From Pisolithus tinctorius (lineage: Eukaryota > Basidiomycota > Agaricomycetes > Boletales > Pisolithaceae): 64,000 nt of DNA. Where the stretch lies: positions 124,001-188,000 of the forward strand of contig JANFAH010000032.1 in NCBI GenBank assembly GCA_024663395.1, in the 5' to 3' direction. Shown piece after piece: positions 45,125 through 55,624 of this stretch. A program made the translations under genes and the position numbers. The notes below the pieces were generated by a model. The model ran no database searches and was not told the DNA's origin. It saw nothing but the letters and a program-made list of their open reading frames with translations. How positions within the stretch are numbered: position 1 is the first letter of the stretch; each line of letters starts with the position of its first letter.

Positions 45125-48124
45125 CTACTCATCTGATTCGTCCAAAGGGACGCCAGCGAGTGTGGGGTCTGGTAGCGAATTGTCTTCCAAGCAATCTAAG
45201 TCACCTGCGGAAATTCCAGTCAACTGCGTGACTTCGATACGAGAGTTATTCCGCGGGAAATAGGGGTAAAGACGGAAGGCGGCGAAACGGAATTTGGACA
45301 CGGCACCATCTAATTCCGCCAGGATGTACGAGCCTCCTTTGGTTCGCCGGACGACGATCATGGGGCCTAGGTAGCGTGGTTTGGTCTTGCGATCTAGTTC
45401 TCTCTCAATACGTGAATTCCACACGAGGACAAGTGACCCAGGTTCGAAGTCGAAGTCTTGGATGGTGTGCGCAAAACAAGCGACGAAGTCTTTGACCGAA
45501 GCGAAGCGAGACTTCAGAACGAGATCATGGATGCGAGTGAGGTCTTCTGAACGTTTCTGGAGTTGTCGAGCATGATGGGCGATGAGTTCTGTCGTCGAGT
45601 AAAATTCCGCTTCGAAAGGGGCTAAGAATGTCGCCTCAGTAAGGTCAAAGGGGAGTCTAGGTTCAACGCCATGAGCCATATAGAACAGAGAAAACCCAGT
45701 TGCCTTGTGAATCGTAACCCTCTCTGCCCAGAACACCGTAGGAGCCACCTCTGACCACTTTGATGCTTCCCCGCCGCAACTCTTTACCAACGCCTCCCTC
45801 ACATTGAAATGCCGACGCTCAACAACTCCATTCGCTTGTGAGTTATAAGGTGAGATTCGTATGTGGCGAATTCCGAAGGTCTTGGAGAGCCAATCGAGGG
45901 CGAGTACGTAGGGACCACCGTTATCTGTGACAATTTCCACAACGGCACCCCAACGGCACAAGATCTGCTCGAAGATGAATTTTCCGATGGTCTTGCCGGT
46001 TTCTGCACAAAGCATAGCCCATTCTGGATAACTAGTGAGTGAACAGCGAGCTTGGGTGACGTAGCGAAATCCGTTCGACTTCGGCATCAAGAACGTGTCC
46101 ATATACGCTTTAAAGAATAGGGGCTCGGGGATGGCAACAACTGGTGGAATATGTACGCGGTCCAAACGGCGTATTTGGCATTCGTGACACGACTTGACGT
46201 ACCAGCAGATGTCCTGCTCTAGCATAGGCCACCAGAAACGAGTCAGCAGCTGCATGCGGGTCGAGTAGATACCCTTGTGTCCTAGCTCATCATGAGCCTG
46301 ACGAAGAATCCTGAGTCGTTTGTGAGGGGCGACTACTAGTTGGTGACGTCCGTGAGGGTCCTTTCTCCACAGGTCTCCTCCTTTGACGAAATACCGAGTG
46401 GCGAGACGCACCAGGCTTTCCAACTCCTCTTCCTCCAATCCTTCTGGCTTCTTCTTCGTCTCCAAAAACTCCTTCACCACTTTTAACCTCTCCTCTCTCT
46501 GGATTGCTTTCTCTGAGCGCGGAATTTCTGTTTCGTAGACACTCGGCGAGGTTTGTTTGGAGGAATAGATGCCTAGACTCTGTGACAAGACCGAAGGTGA
46601 GTCTGACAAGGTACTCGGAATTTCCGAAGGGTAAGGCTGAGACTTGAAACGGGCCTCCCTACGGTTCAAAAGCTCGACAGCGAAGGCTCCACACTCGTCT
46701 ATCCACTCCTCATAGTCCTCTTCTCCATCCTCATCTTCTTCTGCTTTCGGTCTCCTTGAAAGACCGTCTGGCGCTGCATGCTTGTGAGCAGGGACATGTA
46801 CAAGCTCGAAGTCGAATAAAAGAATTCCCGCAATCCAGCGGTTGATGGTTGCGTTGGGCTGTAAGTCTGGATTGTTAATCATCCCCTTTATATATCGTGC
46901 GTCAACCTCGACAACTAAATTCTGCACACCGAAAATGTGAAGTCTGACGTCGTGTAAAGCACGGAAGAGACCAAAGAGCTCAAGTTTGGCTTGGCTGTAA
47001 CGGCGTTCGCGGTCGTTGAGAGTTATTGAGCTGAACCTTGCAGGGTAACGTTTTCCATCTTCCCCCTCCTGCATGAGGAGGTATCCTACAGCGATATTCA
47101 AAGTGTCAACTGCCAGAATGACCTTCCTCTCGGAATTATAGTCGATAGTGCGAAGCGCAGGGGAGGAGACAATAGCTTGGCGAAGATAATCCATGGCTTC
47201 CCTGTGTTCGTCGCGGAATTCGAAGGAGACGTCTTTCTTGGTCAGCTCGACGAGGGGACGTGTGTGCTTAGCGAAATCCTTGATAAAGATCCTACAATAT
47301 GAGCAAAGACCTAAAAATCCGTGCACTTCGGTGACATTAGCGCAGTAGGGCCAGTCTTTAATTTTCTGGACTTTAGCTTCGTCCGGAATTCTCCCCTCGA
47401 ACGACACCTTATGCCCAACCACAATGATAGACAGCGCGGCGATGACGCATTTCTTTGCTGAAACGGTAGCTCCTGCATGACGCAGACGATGCAAGACGCG
47501 GTTGACATTCTGCAGATGTTCCCAGATGAAGCGCCGGATCCCAGAGTTTTGTGCGATTGTCTGGAAGGTACCGTCGGAGTTTTGGTAACGAGATTTGGGG
47601 CCCTTGATCGGGCAATTGTCGATGAATGGGATGGTAACTTCCGGAATTTCATCCTTTAATATCCAACAGACGTCTCCGTGGAAAATTTGGACGGCATTTG
47701 TGTAGCCCATGGGTAGTTTGGTGAGTCGAAGGGTACCAATAGGGGTTTGGAAGGTAGTTAGATCGCGGTATTCGTCATGGATGGTGCGATGATCGTATCC
47801 GACCATAAGATCTAAAATTCCATAGATGGAGTGGCAGGCGAAAGCTTCTGCAATCGAGTCGACGAAAGGGGGAACGGCTGAATCCTGTATAGATACGGCG
47901 TTCAGAGGTTGTAAGTCATGAACAAGGCGCAGAGATTTTCCGTCCTTCTTGACTACGCAGAACCATTTCGAGCGATAGGACGAAGTAGAAGGTTCGTAGA
48001 CACCTGCGGAAATCTTTTCTTTGATTATGCCGACGACGTCACGAAAAATGGCAGGAGGTATGGGGATATTCCGCTCGACCCAGGGTTTGTGGGCTAGCGT
48101 GGGTATCTTCAGCGGCGGAAACAT
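45125..48124 (-). pseudogene. pol: Gypsy pol: reverse transcriptase, RNase H, integrase
   Basis: 999 open codons from the first Met; coding similarity starts about 14 residues earlier. RT motifs: ILDLMVGYDH (first catalytic Asp) and TIPFIDNCPIKG, where the usual second Asp of the F-I-D-D box is Asn (codon at 47615-47617, residue 170). RNase H: ILAVDTLN, SQAKLELFGLFRAL, VVEVDARYIKGM and VPAHKHAAPDGLSRRP. Integrase: zinc finger (HDELGHKGIY, CHECQ), DDE residues in AYMDTF, IVTDNGGPYV and NGVVERRH, then a GPY/F module (KPRYLGPMIVVRR). No chromodomain is seen. The frame is separated from the preceding pol segment by a TGA and a one-base shift. The Asp-to-Asn change should abolish polymerase activity, so this copy is called inactive although the long frame is open. 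Confidence 0.88.
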
Positions 48125-48194
48125 ATCTTCTCGGAAGGTTCCTCTTTCTGAGGCATCCCAAGCGAAGGCGGTCCTCGTGTGTCTTGACCAGCCA

Positions 48195-48737
48195 TCATAC
48201 CAGATTTAACTCCGTGGGCCAAAGGAACTTCGAAGGGTCCAGATCAAGCTCGTCAGCCCTTTCCTGGGTGAACCTGGAGCCTGGCACGAATGGAGGAGGA
48301 TGAGTAGGTAATACAGGTAAGTCTGCGAGAGGATCTCCAGCCTCCCGATGCTCTACCCGGAATTCCACAGGCATCGACGTCGGTACAGGCCTGACCTTCT
48401 TCGCTACAGGTTTGTATTTTAAAATATGAAGGACGGCATCGAACTGGTAAGTAGAACGTAAGGCTGAAATTGTCAGTGGTGAAACAGTAGTGCTAGTAGA
48501 AAATAAGAAAGGGTCATTCGAAGAAACGGAACTAGAATCGAACGGGTCAATTGGGGGCGTACTGTTGCTTTGGAAATCATAGAGCAATGCCGCAGCGGGA
48601 TTTTGGGTAGTATCTGTAGAGAAAAGAGAAGCCGGCTTCGAGGGTAACAAGGAAGAATCAGAAATGTAGAGCGAACACACGGAGAAAACGTTATCATGGC
48701 CTCCTCGCGATCTAAACGAGTCATCGACTGGCACTAA
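48195..48737 (-). pseudogene. N-terminal pol segment, entered by -1 frameshift and ended by premature TGA
   Basis: This open segment is in the -1 frame relative to gag and begins at the slippery site. It is Ser/Pro/Thr-rich, then reads VEFRVEHREAGDPLADLP and DLDPSKFLWPTELNLV, the usual lead-in to RT in basidiomycete Gypsy elements. A TGA at 48195-48197 cuts the frame; reading through it gives WLVKTHED, after which one extra base separates it from AFAWDASERG of the RT frame. Confidence 0.75.
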
Positions 48738-50944
48738 AAACCCTGCTCAGGTTGCTTCATGTGGCAATGCATCTCCTTGCGTGCAAAGTAGTCTTCTTCG
48801 TCTTCGGAATTTACAAACCGTGGAAGAGGCTGTAGTCTGTTTCGAGGGCGCGTCGGAATTAATACCTGTCTTCCCGTGTTAGGATCACGAATCTCCAGGG
48901 ACTGTTCCCCGTCGGGGAAATCTCGTAGGACGCTGGTGAGCAGACAGAAGAAGGGTCGCCCGAGAAGTAGATCAAATGGAGCATGATCAACGACCTGAAT
49001 CTGGAGGTGCGCTTCGATATTCCCTATGTGCAAGGACGCGTTCTCTATGACACCTAGAGTACTTTCTTTGGATTGGTTAGCGGCTTCGAGAGTCATGCTC
49101 ATGTCAGAATGAAGAGGAGCCCCTAAGGCCTCCCATAGTTCACGACGCAAGGCTACCACCTGACAACCACTGTCCAGAATGCATTTGACGTGGAGTTTGT
49201 TCATTAAGATGCCATCGACAGCGCGTAAGGGGGCAGTAGCAAGGCCTACACACTTCCTTTCGACGTCTCTGACCCAGAATTGTTCATAGGACGCCCAGGT
49301 AGGTGACGCCACAGCTTCTGACGCCGTTTCCAGGCTCCCAATCGTTATCTTCTTCGTCGCAGCCAGTTCTCGGACCTGCTTACGAATCTCCGGGCTGACA
49401 GCAAGCAGGTCTTTGGTAGAGATCTCCATCTTCGCTTCTAAGACTTGGTTTACGAGACGTCTGGTAGCAGCCGCTTCATCGAAACTGCTCTGGTATCGAA
49501 ATTGGGGTGCGGGAATTGTTGTAGGCTTAGATTTCTTGGAATCTGTAGGATTAGAGACGGCCGGAGTTTTACTAATGGTTGGGTTCTCTGTAACATGGAC
49601 AGGATTGTTTGGAACGGAATTAACGACTGGCCTGGGGGCGGATGACGCATTAGCAGGCGCTGGACTTGTCGCGGGGTTTCGCTGACGGCGGGTCGGAATT
49701 TCTACACCGTCGAAACGAGCGACCTTCTTCTTCTTGATATTATTTTTCAATTCTTCTACTTGCGCGTAAGCTCTCGCCAAGGCGCGCTGGTCTTCTTCAT
49801 CGGCATTACTCTCTAGTTCTTCGTCGATTAGGTAGGAGGAGGGATGTAGGTCGACCTGAAACTCCGCGGATTCTTCATTAGTGAAGAACATCGTGCTGAC
49901 GAGATGAGGTGGGGTATCACGTCCTCGAGATGAGTTCGATGACTGGCTAGGACGTTGTATGGAGACGAGGTTTGCTGAGGCGATGATAGAATCGCGCATG
50001 GCAAGGAAGTTGTCGATCTTTTCTTTAAAGTTCCGGCCAGCAGCCGTCCTAGGAATGTCAGAACCATCAGGCATAAATACTCTTCCCCCTATCAGGGTGC
50101 ATTTCCCAGCTTGTACGTATTCACGACACAGTGCGCATTCTGCCGTATGGTGGCCATCGGTGCTCCCGCAGAAGAAACACCATGGGTCAAAAGAGCGACG
50201 GAATTGGGCCTCTTGACCTTGCTGAGGGGGTGACGTGTCGGTAGGTTGTTGGGCGACTTGGACATACTCGCGTTTTAAGATAGTGGGGACAGTCGACGAA
50301 GAAGGGGGTGCAGAGTTCTGGGGAAACAAGGCCGAAGAATCAGGTTGAGGGAGATTTCGTTTTGCTCTGCTGAGTAGGTAGTTAGCATGCTTGTAGACCA
50401 GATCGAACTCCCAAGGTTCGTCGATGTCGTGATCTAGGTCTGAAAGTTGCAATCGCGTGAGCAAGGAATTCCGGAACCTTGGTGGAAATCCCTCAAGGAA
50501 TTTCTCGTTGATGTAGTCCTCAGGGAGCTTCTTCTTCTTCTGGACGAGGCCAAGGATGCGTCGGAATTCCCGGACGTATTTACTGAGATCTTCCAGTGAT
50601 CCCATAGGTTTCTGAACTTGATGGTAGAGTAAGGTTTCGAGGTCGGCCTTGGTATAGCGACGATCTTTCACTGAGGCACCTGGATAGTAGTTCAGGAGTT
50701 CTTTGGAAAACGCGTCCCAGTCATTGAAGCCGTTGGTTGCAGCGTCTAGGGTGGACCAAAATTCCGCCTCGTTGTGATCGGCGTAACGGATGACCCAGTG
50801 GATTTTATCTTTTCCGGTGTCAAGGCCAGCTTCGACGCAGAGTTGTTCGATGTCTTCGAGGTAGCGAGTGATGTCTTCAGTGCGACCGGAAAACTTCGGG
50901 GCTTTGTTAGAGCCCCTGAGCGGCATGTCTCTGGCTCCAGACAT
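48734..50944 (-). CDS. gag: Gypsy gag with zinc knuckle and aspartic protease
   Basis: 736 codons. The capsid-like N-terminal half has FSGRTEDITRYLEDIEQLC, YTKADLETLLYHQ and INEKFLEGFPPRFRNSLL. A nucleic-acid-binding knuckle of the form C-x2-C-x5-H-x4-C (CFFCGSTDGHHTAEC) follows, then a low-complexity Ser/Pro/Asn linker with a Lys-rich stretch (NNIKKKKVARFDG). A retropepsin-like protease is fused to the C-terminal part: KCILDSGCQVVALRRELW with the catalytic DSG, and FDLLLGRPFF. Its stop at 48734-48736 is placed right after the -1 slippery heptamer, so protease is made with gag and pol by frameshift. The frame is intact. Confidence 0.9.
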   Translation of the reverse strand: MSGARDMPLRGSNKAPKFSGRTEDITRYLEDIEQLCVEAGLDTGKDKIHWVIRYADHNEAEFWSTLDAATNGFNDWDAFSKELLNYYPGASVKDRRYTKADLETLLYHQVQKPMGSLEDLSKYVREFRRILGLVQKKKKLPEDYINEKFLEGFPPRFRNSLLTRLQLSDLDHDIDEPWEFDLVYKHANYLLSRAKRNLPQPDSSALFPQNSAPPSSSTVPTILKREYVQVAQQPTDTSPPQQGQEAQFRRSFDPWCFFCGSTDGHHTAECALCREYVQAGKCTLIGGRVFMPDGSDIPRTAAGRNFKEKIDNFLAMRDSIIASANLVSIQRPSQSSNSSRGRDTPPHLVSTMFFTNEESAEFQVDLHPSSYLIDEELESNADEEDQRALARAYAQVEELKNNIKKKKVARFDGVEIPTRRQRNPATSPAPANASSAPRPVVNSVPNNPVHVTENPTISKTPAVSNPTDSKKSKPTTIPAPQFRYQSSFDEAAATRRLVNQVLEAKMEISTKDLLAVSPEIRKQVRELAATKKITIGSLETASEAVASPTWASYEQFWVRDVERKCVGLATAPLRAVDGILMNKLHVKCILDSGCQVVALRRELWEALGAPLHSDMSMTLEAANQSKESTLGVIENASLHIGNIEAHLQIQVVDHAPFDLLLGRPFFCLLTSVLRDFPDGEQSLEIRDPNTGRQVLIPTRPRNRLQPLPRFVNSEDEEDYFARKEMHCHMKQPEQGF
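48737..48743 (-). promoter_or_regulatory. -1 programmed frameshift heptamer at gag-pol junction
   Basis: The gag frame ends CAG GGT TTT TAG. G GGT TTT fits the X XXY YYZ slippery pattern, with the gag stop directly after it. Slipping back one base gives TTA GTG CCA and enters the downstream 179-codon segment. A stimulatory structure was not evaluated. Confidence 0.65.
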
Positions 50945-51437
50945 TTTTCGAGGTGGTACGGGGATCTGGATCAGAATGGGAAGGATAGGAGCGGAATTCG
51001 AGAGAGTCGAGGCAAGAGTATTCTGTACGGGTATTTGAGTAGAAAGGGTGATAGCGGAATTTGCGATTAGGGAGTGGGAAGGAAGGAGGAGCTGTTCAGT
51101 GGCTAGTTCTGAATCACTGGATGGCGAGGACGAGGAAGAAGTTAGTTCTGAGAGAGGCGAAAGATCTTGACGTTCAGCGGGAGGATCGAAGGGCTCGTCG
51201 AAGTCGAAGCCTCCTGGAAACGCTGGGTAAAACGCTGGGGACTCTGGGCTCCGAAAGATCTCGTCTAAACCGAGATCTGAGTCTGACGAGTGTGGCTCTG
51301 AAATATCTCTAGGATCAGCTACCGGAATTAAGATTTCTGCTGAGGAAATAGATAGTCTGCGGAAGGGCTCTAAGAGCTCTTCGAGTTCGGTTCTTTGACG
51401 AGTGGGTCGTAAGGATCTCCTTTCCAGATCTACAGAC

Positions 51438-51455
51438 CCCTCACGGTGGGCTCCA
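51438..51455 (-). other. Candidate primer-binding site of Gypsy element
   Basis: On the minus strand TGGAGCCCACCGTGAGGG begins six bases inside the 5' LTR. TGG pairs with the CCA end of a tRNA. I could not assign the tRNA. Confidence 0.4.
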
Positions 51456-51461
51456 AAACGA

Positions 51462-52507
51462 TGTGGGACACTACCTCTGGGTAGCGTGCGGATAGGGGAA
51501 GGCTGTAAGGGAAATCCCTAGGCTCGACCCAAGGGGTGCTGAGTAGGAAGGAGACGTAGAGTACGATGATAGAGTTGGTTGAGGAGTCGAATGTAGGGCA
51601 CGGAATTTAATTCCGCAGAGTTGTAGTTAGGAATAGACTTTACTTCTGAAATTCCGAGGGACGATCTTGACCTGACGAAGTAACTCCGAGACGAATTAGG
51701 CACTCGAGAGGGGAAACGAGGAACTAGCAGACCAAGGACACAAAGACACAGGAGACACAGTGGACGCAGGTGACGCAAAGACACAGGTACGCAGCAAACA
51801 CAGAGGATGCAAGGACACTTAGAACTCCTTAGACTCGCATGTGACACGGATGGTGGGTCCCGAAAGATCCTTCCTTTTCGTCTCTAAGGCAGACTTATAT
51901 AGTACATGGATAGTAAGGTACTGATCGGAGAAATGTGGGGCGGGTAAAGCAAAACTCCGAAAAACAAAGAGGGCGACGTGTCAGATGTCAAAGCCATAGA
52001 GGACCATGTGAAGACAAACTGTTAAGTAGTAACCGAGGAAAACAAACGGGAAAAGATGGGTATATTCCGGCAGGACAAGTGTACATCGTACCGTGGAGTG
52101 CACGAAGGATAGAGACCATAGATGCAAGGGAGTACCCGCATTGCGGAGAAAGGTTCGCAGGAGAAGAGCGAGAGAGGTAACTGGAGTTTTTACTGATGAT
52201 CTGTGTGATTTCCCGGCTACGTGGCGAGGCGGAGGTTGAGGCGACACGACTGTGGAATTCCGGATAGACATGTGTCAGGTTGATGTTGACATGGAATTCC
52301 GGGACGATGACTGGTGTGTGTTATTGATGGACAGGGGAGCTCCGAAGGATCAACGGGCGAGGCGGTGCACGAGGCTGATGCACGAGGCTGATGCAATAAT
52401 TCCGAAGACGACAGACGTGGAACTTTGATAGGGGTCGACTTTGGTAACGGCGGAATTTTGGTGTTGGCATCCCTATTTCGGCCTCAGGGAGAATACCACT
52501 CCCTACA
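51462..52507 (-). repeat. Right LTR (5' LTR of the minus-strand Gypsy element)
   Basis: 1046 bp, colinear with 41958-43003 without indels. Eight differences seen by eye, all transitions. The sense-strand TATATAAG at 51894-51901 is a likely promoter element for gag-pol transcription. Confidence 0.93.
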
Positions 52508-53858
52508 CCGGTTAGGATCCTGGGGTGGACAGAGGACAGGGAAAGGACCGGGAATGAGGTCAGGGACCGGGATAGGGGCCGGAGGACCGGCAGACCAGTC
52601 CTAGACCGAAAACCAGGGGTCAGGAGCAAGTCCAAAGGGCTAGCATGCCCAGGGGGTGCCTCTAAGTGAAAAGTGAGGCCGGAAAAGAGGTCAGGGACCG
52701 GGCTAGGGCCCAGAGGGCTGGCAGACCGGTCCTAGACTGAAACAGAGGTGTCATGCACTAGCCAAGACCACAAGAGCCGAGGCCTGGTGCAAGTCCAAAG
52801 GACAAGCACCATCCCGAGGCTGAGGTGACTAGTGCAGCACTGGGACAATGGACGGGAGACCCAGGAGGGGTCTGTAAGGAACAGAAAAGGTCTGAGGAGA
52901 GCCAGGACCAGTCCAAACCTAGTAACAGGTCTAGACAAGTCCGGGTGAGGTGGCTGAATCAAACCGGGGCTGAGAGGGCCAGTAACAAAGGGCAGGAGGC
53001 CGAGGGAAGTGGCAAACTGGCTTCAGGCAAGTCCGGGTGAGTGTGGACAAGCCAACCAAGGCCGGACAGGCTGGTAACAGACAGTCTGGAGACCGGAAGG
53101 GGGTCCAGGGCTCCAAGGCCAGTGTAGCAAAGGCCGAGGGTGGAGACCGGACCCAAAAACCGCTGAAGCCGAGTGCCAATGGGGAACCAGGGAAGGTGTT
53201 GAGGGCCAGGACTGGCCAAGTCCAGGCCTGGGGGTTGCACCGGAGGTGCACAGAGGTCCGAAGACCAACATTAGGGAGTCAGGAGGTCAAATGAGTGATG
53301 AGATCCCAGTGTTCAGTACAGTAGAACCGGATGAAGACAGCTGGGCTGGAGTGCTGGGATGACTGAGGTAAGGACTGTGGTGAAGGCCAGGGTGACCAGC
53401 CAGAGGTCAGAGACAGCTCGGGGGAGCTAACAGAAGTGAGTCCGGTTGATGAGGCCAGCTCAGGGGCAAGTCCGGAGAGTAACTCCGACTTGGAAGTGGG
53501 CTCAGGCATGAACCCGGGTTGGTGGTGAGTCTGGATGGTGAGTCCGACTCAGGGGTTGACATGGCCGGTCCGGAGTCAGGAAGAAACGAGTGGCAGGCAG
53601 GGCTCAGGAGTGAGGGAATGGATGCATTAAGTTTTGACTACTAAGGACATAGTGTCAGGGGTAATGCAACCCGGGGGTGTGCAGAGTGCCAAGGGGCGCC
53701 AGGTTACCTCTCTGCTTTAGCAGAGATCTCCGGGTTGGGCTCCGGAGTCAGAGGAGAGGTATCCTGATGAGTCCTGATGGGCAGGGTCATGGGTAGGGGC
53801 TCTAGAGCAGGACCTAGACATGATGCAATGGCTTGCACAAGTGTGAGTCAGAACATAC

Positions 53859-54778
53859 TGTGAAGTACGGGTTTACCCTCAGGTGACCAGGCTTCAAGAC
53901 CGGGTGACAGGGGTTAAGTCCGAGTGGCCAAAGTCAAGGCCGAGAGACAGGGGCCAAGTCCGGTTGGACTGGAGTTGAGGCCGGAGGTTAGGGCTAAGTC
54001 CAGAGGACCAGACTTAAGACCGGGAGCGTGGGAATAAGACCGGTAGCGTGGGAAACCGACTGGTGTTGGAGTGCGCACAAGGGGAAGCCGGTCCGGGGTT
54101 GGATCTACCTCCCTTGGTCTCAGCTTATGTGCTGTACCCTTATGCAAGCCGGGGAGAGGTCCGGGACAGGGGCCGGGAATAGCTTAAGGCTCGGCCTTAG
54201 CTATAGAGTAGTCTCGAGGGGTAATACGGAGTTGAGGGTAATACTAAGTTGATATTCTGACTGAGGTGCTACGAAGTATGTACAGGGGTTAAATACATGA
54301 GGCCGGTCTGGGATAATGAACATAGAGCCGGACTTGTGAATAAGCTATTAGTGAGATGATTAGCAAGACGAGGATAGCCACAGTGGCTATGCAGAGGCTA
54401 ATAGCCAAAGTCCAGGTGACCGGCATAACCGGGGTTGGACACAGGATTGTACAGTAAGCAAAGTCTGATGAATGGGCTAGACTAAATATAGTACAAACAA
54501 AGGGAAACAGACCGGAGTTATGTCCAGGTGACCCGGACATAGACCTGGGAGGACCGGGGTGGAACAGCGCAAGGCCGAGAGGCCGAAATGGACCGGGGAT
54601 AGGGGTAAAACACTGGACTTAAGTTATTTAGACCGGAGTTGGGTTTCCTAGGGCTGGAGTTGAGTTCTCTAGGCCAGAATTAGGTTTTCTAGGCTGGACT
54701 GGGACCGGACTTGACCAGAGATAGGGGCTAGGGGTCCGGACTGGGCTGAGTCCGAGTCCGAGAGTCATGGATATGACA
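53859..54778 (-). repeat. Right LTR of outer element
   Basis: 920 bp, matching 37455-38355; followed at once by the GTTGC duplication. Confidence 0.88.
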
Positions 54779-54783
54779 GTTGC

Positions 54784-55394
54784 ACAGGACTACTCATACA
54801 CCACCAGGGCTCGTCACAGGAACCCAACAAAAGCATGTCATGTTCGCTACTCAGCATCCGTTAAACCCAGATAACTACTGCAAACTAGTCTGATGCTATC
54901 GATATTGGTGAGCAAGTCAAACCACTACAGGACGGCCAGCACGATTATCCAGGGGTGCAAGGTCCTTTCAGTGAGCCACATCCTCCTTGCAGGAGCATCC
55001 AGCCCCAAGTCGTTGGGGGTTAATAGAAGCCCTGACAGCCGCACTGATGAACGTGGCGCCAAAGAGCAAAAGCGAAGCAACGATGCCCGAAACTAGAGAG
55101 AGCAAGTTGAACGAGTAATAATTTCAAGTGGCAGAGTACTCGTTTCCATAGGCCTGATGCTCCTACCAAATCTTCCTAACCCGTTAGCGTGGTCTATTCG
55201 GTTCGCAATTACGGTGTTCGGCAGATCGTAAGTCCATTTTCCATAATAAAATAAACGAAGTATGTACCATTTTTTCCCCTTCCTTCGTAAAGGTGTGCGG
55301 CACGTCCTGGCCTCTTCGGAGTAGGGTGAAGAGGCCACGGAAGAATTCATAGACGAAGAAGGTACGGATTCCCTTGGGGCATCACGGGGACTGA
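54784..55394. other. Possible remnant of a membrane-protein gene
   Basis: Minus-strand reading gives a hydrophobic segment LVSGIVASLLLFGATFISAA near 55020-55090 and, in another frame, an 85-codon stretch at 55093-55350. No family was recognised and no complete gene is supported. Confidence 0.25.
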
Positions 55395-55615
55395 AGCCAA
55401 TAAGCTAAAATCGTCTTTGGATGTTGATAAAGGGGACGCCATCCGATCTCTGAACTTGTCGTCAGGAAGCCCAAAGGTGCCCGCCAAAAGAGAATAGGCC
55501 TTTTCTCGGCACTAGTGCGACGCACGACAAGACTGAGACTTCTCAACCGATTCTAGCCTCCTTTCTTGTTGCTCTCTAGACTTAATGCCCACGTATCCCG
55601 CTAGCAGGCAGAGTG
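55395..55615 (+). repeat. Direct repeat block, copy 1
   Basis: Similar to 60268-60500 in the same orientation (shared GACGCCATC/GAACGCCATC, CTTGTCGTCAG/CCTGTCGTCAG and TACCCCGCTGGC-type segments), with many differences. It is contiguous with the inverted-repeat arm that follows. Confidence 0.65.
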
Positions 55616-55624
55616 ATTAAACTC

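Larger units (their letters stand above)
41958..52507 (-). mobile_element. Ty3/Gypsy LTR retrotransposon carrying an antisense gene
   Basis: LTRs of 1046 bp each (41958-43003, 51462-52507), TG...CA ends, TSD CCGG (41954-41957, 52508-52511). Reading on the minus strand the order is 5' LTR, gag-protease (50944-48734), -1 frameshift site, pol N-terminus (48737-48195), protease-less pol with RT-RNase H-integrase (to 45125), then a 2.1-kb tract holding a plus-strand spliced gene (43275-44806), then the 3' LTR. RT before integrase places it in Ty3/Gypsy. By eye the LTRs differ at eight positions, all transitions, so insertion was recent. Pol carries a stop, a frameshift and a catalytic Asp-to-Asn change, so this copy is probably not autonomous now. 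Confidence 0.93.
37455..54778 (-). mobile_element. Outer non-coding LTR retrotransposon (LARD-like), interrupted by a Gypsy element
   Basis: Two direct repeats (37455-38355, 901 bp; 53859-54778, 920 bp) start TGTGAAGTA and end ATATGACA on the plus strand and are flanked by the 5-bp duplication GTTGC (37450-37454 and 54779-54783). These are the marks of an LTR retroelement. Orientation is taken as minus because a purine tract, AAGAGGGGGAT, abuts the left LTR on the minus strand (38356-38368). The interior (38356-41957 plus 52512-53858, about 5 kb without the insert) holds no frame longer than about 120 codons and no gag or pol pattern. It is purine-rich on the plus strand and dense in CCGG, so the element must move, if at all, with help from another element. 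No primer-binding site was recognised. Confidence 0.85.
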
